From positions 1-33,057 of the forward strand of contig CAIXRF010000090.1 in NCBI GenBank assembly GCA_903921825.1: a stretch of DNA of 33,057 nucleotides. The letters are read 5' to 3'. This stretch comes from an uncultured Microcaldota archaeon. Its GTDB lineage: Archaea; Micrarchaeota; Micrarchaeia; Burarchaeales; Fermentimicrarchaeaceae. The stretch's first letter is position 1. Each line of letters starts with the position of its first letter. The translations under genes were made by a program, and so were the position numbers. Positions 26,462-33,057 of the stretch are shown here, one piece after another. The notes below the pieces were generated by a model, which saw only the letters and a list, made by a program, of their open reading frames with translations, made no database searches and was not told the origin of the DNA.

Positions 26462-27678
26462 CTCTGCAGCGGAATCTCGCCCTTCGCTATCTTCCCGTCC
26501 AGTTCGTCCTTTCTCTCCTTCAGCTTAACGAGGCGGGCGTTCATCATGTCCTCGAACTTCGAGCGCTTTGTCTCCAGCTCGGCGAGGCCCTTTGGCCACT
26601 GCTTGTTCCTGAACTGCGCCACGCCCGTGTTGCCATCCCCGTAGTAGACGATGAAGCCCTTGTTTTCCGCTATGTTCTTCTCCTTGTTCCTGTTTATCCA
26701 CATCTGCGCGACCAGGACGTCGCCTCTCGAGTTGAAATACGCGCATGTCCCTTCCTTTGGCTCCCAAAGCACGCTCACCTTCTTGTTTGTGATGTGGTGG
26801 AACTCGCGCTTCTCCTTCCTGTCATCCTTCACCCTTTCGAGCAGGTCCTTCTTGTCCCTGCCCAGGTTGTGCTCCGTTATCGGGATGCCGTTATCGAGGC
26901 ACCATGCCGCCTTCACCATCTTGGCGGGTATTTCTATAATCTCCTGTGACTTCGAGATTTTGCCAAACGCATGTATCTCCTTCTGCGCCCGCTCCGCGCC
27001 CTCGTTCAGCTTGGACGCAGTCTTCCCGCCAACAGTGCCACCGACGCCGATGCCTATAAGCGCCGCAGCGGCGAGCGCGGGAAGCGTGATTGGCAGGCCG
27101 AGCGCAATTACGACAGCAGTTAGCGATACTTCTCCGGCGACGCCAGCGACGGAGCCGGCCGACCAGCCCCTGCCGAATATCTGCCGCCAGGTGTAGGGCC
27201 TTATCTCCTTCTCGCCGTATTCGTCCAGCGCCCGCGTAACGGTCTGCAGCTCGTTTTCCCGCTTTTCCCTCTCGGCTGCGGGGCTTGGCAGTACCGCCTG
27301 AATCGTGCTGAGCTCGGCCCTCCACGTCAGCTGGTCTGCCTCGGTTTTCGCCTCGCCCAGCTTCTTGACTACGGCCTTCTGATAAGCATCGAGAGTCTTA
27401 ATAGCCTCCAATTCCGCGACGAGAAGCTCACGCTTCAGCGAGAGCGCCTCGGCCCTCCCGGTTATCTCCTTGGCCTTGCCGAAGAATGGGAGTTTCTTCT
27501 TGTCCAGTGCGCGCTTTAAGGAATCCTTCTGATTTTCGGAAAGGCTCAGCCCAGTCCTGCTGATGAGCGCCTCCTGCTCCTTCGAGAGCGGCCTTCCCTC
27601 TTCCATCGCCTCGAACGCGCGCTTCAGCACTTCCTGCTTAACCGTGAGCGGCTTAAGTCTTTCCACAGAACCGGGCAT
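26458..27678 (-). CDS. Membrane-associated protein of unknown function (coiled-coil, Gly-rich TM hairpin, C-terminal domain)
   Basis: Hydrophobic AVVIALGLPITLPALAAAALIGIGVGGTVGG; start moved to MPGSVERL (27678) because TATA-like ctatttatag (27711-27720) is too close to ATG 27705. Confidence 0.72.
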   Translation of the reverse strand: MPGSVERLKPLTVKQEVLKRAFEAMEEGRPLSKEQEALISRTGLSLSENQKDSLKRALDKKKLPFFGKAKEITGRAEALSLKRELLVAELEAIKTLDAYQKAVVKKLGEAKTEADQLTWRAELSTIQAVLPSPAAEREKRENELQTVTRALDEYGEKEIRPYTWRQIFGRGWSAGSVAGVAGEVSLTAVVIALGLPITLPALAAAALIGIGVGGTVGGKTASKLNEGAERAQKEIHAFGKISKSQEIIEIPAKMVKAAWCLDNGIPITEHNLGRDKKDLLERVKDDRKEKREFHHITNKKVSVLWEPKEGTCAYFNSRGDVLVAQMWINRNKEKNIAENKGFIVYYGDGNTGVAQFRNKQWPKGLAELETKRSKFEDMMNARLVKLKERKDELDGKIAKGEIPLQS

Positions 27679-27720
27679 CCAAGACCACCGCCTAAAAATG
27701 CTCATCCGCTCTATAAATAG

Positions 27721-30417
27721 CTAACCCTTTGCCGCAGAGGGCAGCGTTTCCCTGAAGAACTTCGCCCTGGCCCCCTTTGCGAACTCCGCGAGGAGGAAGG
27801 CGGAAAGCGACACGACAGTTATCACCACCCAGTCGTTCAGGCTCAGCGGCACTGTCCTGAACACGGCCTGCAGCGGCGGAAGGTAAATTACGGCGAACTG
27901 CCCCACGAGCGTGGAAACGAAGGCGAGGTTCATCCAGCTATTCGAGAAGAGGCCTATCCTACTCAGCGTCGCCTCCTCCGAGCGCATGCTCAGCACGAAC
28001 CAGTGCTCAAACATCACGAGCGTGGTGAACGCCATGGTGCGGGCGTAGGCTTCCCCGCCTCCGAAGGAGAGCAGGTAAAGCCCGAGCGTCCCAAGGGTGA
28101 TGACGATGGAGATGGTGGTGATGAAGATGAAGTTCCTGCGCGTGAGAACCTGCTCCTTGGGGTTGCGCGGCGGGCGCAGCATCAGGCCCGGCGATGCGGG
28201 CTCAACGGCAAGGGCGAGCGCGGGCAGGCCGTCCGTGACCAGGTTCAGCCACAATAGCTGGAGCGGGAGAAGCGGCAGCGGCAGGTTTGCCACCGTCGCG
28301 AAGAACATCACCATTACCTCGCCGATGTTGCAGGAGAGCAGGTAGACGACTGCCTTCTTTATGTTGTCGTATATGACGCGGCCCTCCTCCACCGCATGGA
28401 CGATGGTCGCGAAATTGTCGTCCAGCAGTATCATGTCGCCCGCTTCCTTCGCCACGTCCGTCCCGGTTATGCCCATCGCCACGCCAATGTCCGCCAGCTT
28501 GAGCGCGGGCGCGTCGTTCACCCCGTCGCCCGTCATCGCAATCACGAGCCTCTCCGCGCGCAGCGCCTTCACGATGCGCTGCTTGTGCGCCGGAGAAACG
28601 CGGGCGTATGCGGCTATCCTCGTGGCCTCTTTCGCGAGCTGCGCGTCGCTCATCGCGTCAAGCTCCTCTCCGGTAATTACTGTGGAGCCCGGCAGCAGGA
28701 TGCCAAGCTCCTTCGCGACCGCAACTGCCGTGTCCTTGTGGTCGCCCGTTATCATCACTGTGCGGATTCCCGCCTGCTTGCAGAGGCGCACCGCGGCCTT
28801 CGCCTCCGCCCTCGGCGGGTCAATCATGCCGACGAGACTGACAAAGACGAGGCCGGATTCCAGCCTCTCGACTGCGACGCGCTCTGCCCTGCCCGGAATC
28901 CGCCTGTATGCCACCGCGAGGACGCGCAGCGCGTCCGTTGCCATCCTCCGCGTCTCCGCATGGATGCGCTTCCTGTCTTCTCCAGTGAGCCGCACCTCCT
29001 CCCCATCCTTCATGATGTGCGTGCATTTCGCAAGCAGCGTCTCAGTTGCGCCTTTCGAATACACCTCGAGCCCGTCAGCCGAGCGGTTCGCTGTGCTCAT
29101 CATCTTGCGCTCTGAGTCGAACGGCAGCTCGGCAACGCGCCTGCGCTCCTTCGCCAGCTTCCCGAGGTCGAAGCCGGCCTTCGCCGCAGCTACGAGCAGC
29201 GCGCCCTCGGTCGGGTCCCCGAACACATGCCAGCTTCCCCCGTTCTCTAGCTTCGCGTTGCTGCAAAGCGCGCCAGCGCGCAGGGCCAGTTCGAGGTCTG
29301 GCTCGCGCCTCAGGTCAATGCGCTTGCCCGCGCGGTAGAAGTCGCCGCTCGGCGCATAGCCCTCCCCGCTGACCGAATACTCCTTCCCGTAGCACCATAT
29401 CCTCCGCACCGTCATCTCGTTCCGCGTGAGCGTCCCGGTCTTGTCCGAGCAGATTACTGAAGTGGAGCCCAGAGTTTCAACCGCAGTCAGCCGCCTGACT
29501 ATCGAGTTCTTCGCAGCCATCCTGCCCAGCCCCACTGCAAGGGAGATGGTGACTATCGCAGGCAGGCCCTCTGGGATGGCAGCGACCGCAAGCGCAACGG
29601 AGGTCAGGAACATGTCGAACCAGGGCAGGGAGCGCAGCACGCCTGCGATGAAGACTATCGCAGTCACTGCAAGGAAGACGATGCCTATCTGCTTCCCGAG
29701 GCGGTCCAACTTCTTCTGCAGCGGAGTTTCCTCCTCGGGCGTTTCCTGCAGCATCTCTGCTATCTTGCCCATCTCCGTCTTCATGCCGGTCGCTGCGACG
29801 GCCGCGGAGCCCCTGCCGCCCGTTATGACCGTGCCCATGTAGAGCATGTTCTTCCTGTCCGCGAGGTAAGGGCTGCCCTTCAGGCTCGCGGTGTGCTTCG
29901 AAACTGGCCTCGACTCGCCCGTGAGCATGCTCTCGTCCGCCTGCAGGCTCACGGATTCCAGGATGCGGCAGTCAGCGGGTATGCGGTCGCCGGTCTCGAG
30001 CAGCACCACGTCGCCGGGCACGAGCTCGCGGACCGGGACGAGCATCTCCTCGCCGTTCCTCCTCACCCTCGCCTTGGGCGCCGCGAGCTTCTTCAGCGCC
30101 CGGACCGCCCTCTCCGCCTTGTATTCCTGCGCGAAGCCGAATGCGGCATTAAGAATAACGACGACCATTATTGCGCTCGCGTCAAGCCACTCGCCAAGCA
30201 GCCAGGCCACGACTGCCGCGACAATCAGGATTACTATGAGGAACTGCTTCAGCTGGTCCAGGAACATTGAAACTGGCGACTTCCCGGGCTTCTCCCTCAG
30301 CTCGTTGGGCCCGTGCCTCTCCATGCGGGAGGCCGCCTCCCGGCTCGTGAGCCCTTCCAGCGAGGTGCCGAGCTTTTTCAGCGCCTCCTCGGGCGAGAGG
30401 TTGTGCCATTCCTCCAT
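27721..30417 (-). CDS. P-type ATPase, P2A (SERCA/PMR-like) calcium/cation transporter
   Basis: ICSDKTGTLTRNEMTV, LTGESRPVSKH, AIPEGLPAIVTISLAVG, MTGDGVNDAPALKLADIGVAMG, NLVTDGLPALALAVEP. Confidence 0.95.
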   Translation of the reverse strand: MEEWHNLSPEEALKKLGTSLEGLTSREAASRMERHGPNELREKPGKSPVSMFLDQLKQFLIVILIVAAVVAWLLGEWLDASAIMVVVILNAAFGFAQEYKAERAVRALKKLAAPKARVRRNGEEMLVPVRELVPGDVVLLETGDRIPADCRILESVSLQADESMLTGESRPVSKHTASLKGSPYLADRKNMLYMGTVITGGRGSAAVAATGMKTEMGKIAEMLQETPEEETPLQKKLDRLGKQIGIVFLAVTAIVFIAGVLRSLPWFDMFLTSVALAVAAIPEGLPAIVTISLAVGLGRMAAKNSIVRRLTAVETLGSTSVICSDKTGTLTRNEMTVRRIWCYGKEYSVSGEGYAPSGDFYRAGKRIDLRREPDLELALRAGALCSNAKLENGGSWHVFGDPTEGALLVAAAKAGFDLGKLAKERRRVAELPFDSERKMMSTANRSADGLEVYSKGATETLLAKCTHIMKDGEEVRLTGEDRKRIHAETRRMATDALRVLAVAYRRIPGRAERVAVERLESGLVFVSLVGMIDPPRAEAKAAVRLCKQAGIRTVMITGDHKDTAVAVAKELGILLPGSTVITGEELDAMSDAQLAKEATRIAAYARVSPAHKQRIVKALRAERLVIAMTGDGVNDAPALKLADIGVAMGITGTDVAKEAGDMILLDDNFATIVHAVEEGRVIYDNIKKAVVYLLSCNIGEVMVMFFATVANLPLPLLPLQLLWLNLVTDGLPALALAVEPASPGLMLRPPRNPKEQVLTRRNFIFITTISIVITLGTLGLYLLSFGGGEAYARTMAFTTLVMFEHWFVLSMRSEEATLSRIGLFSNSWMNLAFVSTLVGQFAVIYLPPLQAVFRTVPLSLNDWVVITVVSLSAFLLAEFAKGARAKFFRETLPSAAKG

Positions 30418-30441
30418 AGCGGGCTTTTGGCTCGGTGGATT

Positions 30442-31068
30442 TTAAAGCAGTATCGAAACCGAGTAGCCCGCGAGCACCACGAAGGCAATCAGGAGCATCA
30501 GCGAGAGCAGGAGCACCGCGAAGCGGAGCGAGCCGAACGAGCCTCCGACCTTCGCCTGCGCGGCGGCAAGGGAAGTGCGCGAGTTGGCCACGTCCGCCCT
30601 CACCGCGCTCATGTTCTGCTTCAGCTGTGCGGCGTTTGCGGCCAAGCCCCCGAAAGATGAGGACGCGTTGCCAAAGTAGAACGAGGCGTTGCGCAAATCC
30701 CGCGCGGACGCGCTCAGCCCATCCGCGGTCCCGGCAGGGATGAGCGGCACTGCGCCGACGGAGGCCGCAAGGTTGTCGAACGACCCTGCCGCGCCTCCGG
30801 CTGCGGACGAGAGCGATGAGACTGCCGCGCTCATGTTGCCCGATGCGTCGCCCATCGAGCCCGAGGCCTGCTCCGCGGAGGCGAGCGAGCCGTCCAGGTC
30901 CGAAAGCGTCTGCGTCACGGAGGTAATCTCCAGGTCGAATGCGGACTGCACGCTGTTGATTGCGGAAAGCGCAGTGAAGTAGAAGAATATGCTGAGGACC
31001 ACGCCCGATAAGCCTAGCACCGTCCCTGCCAGCGCGAAAAGCGCCTTGAGCACGGAGCGCAGGTGCAT
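30442..31068 (-). CDS. Membrane-anchored helical protein with N- and C-terminal TM segments
   Basis: ALFALAGTVLGLSGVVLSIFFYFTAL near the N-term and FAVLLLSLMLLIAFVVLAGYSVSILL at the C-term, Ala/Ser-rich helical middle; start set at MHLRSV (31068). Confidence 0.72.
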   Translation of the reverse strand: MHLRSVLKALFALAGTVLGLSGVVLSIFFYFTALSAINSVQSAFDLEITSVTQTLSDLDGSLASAEQASGSMGDASGNMSAAVSSLSSAAGGAAGSFDNLAASVGAVPLIPAGTADGLSASARDLRNASFYFGNASSSFGGLAANAAQLKQNMSAVRADVANSRTSLAAAQAKVGGSFGSLRFAVLLLSLMLLIAFVVLAGYSVSILL

Positions 31069-31108
31069 CCCTTCCACTGGGGCTGGCGCCTCCTGCGGCG
31101 CCGCGGGC

Positions 31109-33057
31109 TCACTTTCCGTCCTTTCCTTTCTTGCCAAGTAGCCCCTCCTCCGCAGCGATGATGCGCTCTTCCGCCTCCTTCTCAATCTTCTTTGCCCTTC
31201 TGCGCACGTAGCGCACGATTGCAAGCGCACCCGCGCCCAGCCCGGTGATGCCGAGCAGGATGATAACCAGCGCAGCAGCCACAACGGCGAGCCCGCCAAG
31301 CGCCCAGGGCCTTCTGGACCTTTCGCGGTTATATTCCGCCACCGCCGCGTTGCTCGCCTCGATGGCTTTCGACTTCGCGTCCTGCGGGTCGGTGCGCAGC
31401 TCGGACTGCGCCTGCGCGAGATTCGCCTTCGCCTCTGCGAGGTTCGCGCCGACCAGCGGCAGCGGTAGGGACTCCGCCTCTGCGCGGCGAATGTCGGCCT
31501 GCGCCTGCTGGATTGCGAGCGTCGCGTTGTCCACGCTTCCCCTGAATTCCATCAGCCCCGCCTCGTCCGAATCCAGGAGCGTGGCTGCCAGCGAGAGCGA
31601 GGCGTTCGCATCGGCAAGCCTGTCCAGCGTGAGGTTGTCCTCCGCCTGCCTGAGCAGGCCGTCTGGCCTGGAGGAGTCGAAGGCCTGCGAGTAGTTCGCG
31701 GCAAGCGCCGAGAGCTCCTCTATCCTCGCGCGCTGGTGCGCCAGCTCGGAGCGGAGTGCATCCCTCCTCTGCTGCACCCCGACCTGGTATTCCGAGATGC
31801 GGGATTCGAGGGCGGTGAGGTTCGTGCGGATTCTTGCGAGCTTCTCAAGGGCCGCGGTGTAGTTCGAGTCCAGTATGAGCGTGTTCGCGTAGGAGAGCTC
31901 CATCTCCAGCGGCGTCGCGTCAAGCGGGAGGTCGTAAAGGGTTATGTTGGACTTGGCGAGCGTGAACTCGTCGCGCAGGCTAGTGTATGCGGGTATGACC
32001 GCGATGTTTATCTGCTGCCTCACCGCCCCCAGCGCGTCCGTCGCGTTGCCCTTCGCCTTGCGCGCCTCGTCGGCAGCATCGGAATACCTTGCCGAGGCGC
32101 ACATCGCCTTCGCGTTTTCGTACGAAAGGAGCGCCAGGTCCAGCGAGCCCACCGGCTGGATGGTGACGTTGAGCTCATGCGCCGTCTCGTTGAGCGCGGC
32201 TACCTCATCCAGCGTGCTGTTCAGCGAGGACATCTGCGCCACAGCGTCCCCGGTCAGGGAGACGAAAGCGTCAGCCATGCTTGCGGAGGATGCCGCGGCC
32301 TCCTTGGCGTCGCCCACGAACTGCGAGGCGGTGTCCGATTCCGTTGAAGCATCCGAATATTTCTCCTGCGAGAAGAACGTTTCCGCGCTGGCGAGCGATG
32401 AGTTCGCAAGCGCAAGCCGCGCCGTCGCGAAGTCCAGCCTCGCGCTGGCGTTCTCAGCAGTCGTGCACCCGCTGCGCACGATGGCGCCTATCTTATCCTG
32501 CGCCGCAGCGAACAGGGGCAGCGTGGCGTTGTAGTCCGCGCGCACCGAGTCTATCTTGTTGCGTGTATATTCCTTCTCAAGCGCCACATCCACACTTTGG
32601 AACACGAGGACTCGGTCATTGTCATCATCCGAAACGAACAGCCTGCCCGAGGAGTCGACCGCGACGCTGCGCGGGCTGCCGAAGCCCGAGTCCGCCGGCC
32701 CGCTCGCGTTCCCTGCGAGCGAGGTGATGAAGGAGAAGTTTTTGGCAAACACCTGGACGCGGTTGTTGCCCGTGTCCGCCACGTATATCCTCCCCAAGCC
32801 ATCCGACACGGCCGCGCCCGGCTGCGAGAACCCTTCGTTCCCCTCCCCCCAGCCGAGCCTGGCGATGAAGGTGTAATTCAGGTCGTATATCTGGACGCGG
32901 TTGTTGCCCGTGTCCGCCACGAGTATCCAGCCATTGCGCTCGTCGACGAACACGCCACCGGGCCTGTCGAACACGTAATCCCCGAACTGCTCGGAGCTGT
33001 ATATGGAGTTTTCATAGACTCCCCCGGTCGTGAAAAGCTCGATGCGGTCGTTGAACG
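31109..33057 (-). CDS. NHL-repeat beta-propeller protein with helical stalk and C-terminal TM, 5'-truncated at window edge
   Basis: GWILVADTGNNRVQIYDLNYTFIARLG, GRIYVADTGNNRVQVFAKNF, GRLFVSDDDNDRVLVFQS; open to the window edge (FNDRIELFTTGGVYENSIYSSEQFGDYVFDRPGG); C-terminal TM LAVVAAALVIILLGITGLGAGALAIV then basic tail. Confidence 0.85.
   Translation of the reverse strand, partial: FNDRIELFTTGGVYENSIYSSEQFGDYVFDRPGGVFVDERNGWILVADTGNNRVQIYDLNYTFIARLGWGEGNEGFSQPGAAVSDGLGRIYVADTGNNRVQVFAKNFSFITSLAGNASGPADSGFGSPRSVAVDSSGRLFVSDDDNDRVLVFQSVDVALEKEYTRNKIDSVRADYNATLPLFAAAQDKIGAIVRSGCTTAENASARLDFATARLALANSSLASAETFFSQEKYSDASTESDTASQFVGDAKEAAASSASMADAFVSLTGDAVAQMSSLNSTLDEVAALNETAHELNVTIQPVGSLDLALLSYENAKAMCASARYSDAADEARKAKGNATDALGAVRQQINIAVIPAYTSLRDEFTLAKSNITLYDLPLDATPLEMELSYANTLILDSNYTAALEKLARIRTNLTALESRISEYQVGVQQRRDALRSELAHQRARIEELSALAANYSQAFDSSRPDGLLRQAEDNLTLDRLADANASLSLAATLLDSDEAGLMEFRGSVDNATLAIQQAQADIRRAEAESLPLPLVGANLAEAKANLAQAQSELRTDPQDAKSKAIEASNAAVAEYNRERSRRPWALGGLAVVAAALVIILLGITGLGAGALAIVRYVRRRAKKIEKEAEERIIAAEEGLLGKKGKDGK

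Noticed and set aside
28361-29338. 325-aa plus-strand ORF
   Set aside because: Antisense to the P-type ATPase; Ser/Ala/Arg-rich shadow translation.

Overview
Archaeal chromosomal window (leaderless TATA-box promoters, aCPSF1, archaeal proteasome beta, cupin PGI, archease), likely from a DPANN/Micrarchaeota-like lineage; the lineage is inference only. Contents: two beta-helix/PT-linker surface proteins (the first truncated at the window start); a membrane protein; a divergent ketol-acid reductoisomerase (KARI) paired with an unknown anchored protein; FKBP; proteasome beta; aCPSF1; a TPR gene; a RelBE-like toxin-antitoxin pair; an Lrp-like two-HTH regulator; a HypC-like protein; an EamA transporter; a VIT1-like protein; class I FBPase plus archaeal class I FBP aldolase; RtcB; a 12-unit Cys-rich repeat lipoprotein; ApgM; archease; tRNA-Gln(CTG) abutting a cupin glucose-6-phosphate isomerase; a P-type Ca-ATPase; and a truncated NHL/coiled-coil membrane protein. 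Most notable: (1) a 19-26 bp sequence from the 3' end of aCPSF1 occurs three times, each copy followed by a TATA box and a gene, so the TPR and toxin-antitoxin modules look like cassettes added at the aCPSF1 3' end; (2) the KARI has lost two of four expected Mg ligands; (3) the tRNA-Gln discriminator base appears to be the A of the downstream ATG; (4) one palindromic TATA box sits symmetrically between two divergent genes; (5) a HypC-like domain is fused to an unknown domain; (6) two separate genes appear to belong to one undescribed membrane protein family. All calls are from reading sequence and supplied translations; no searches were run.
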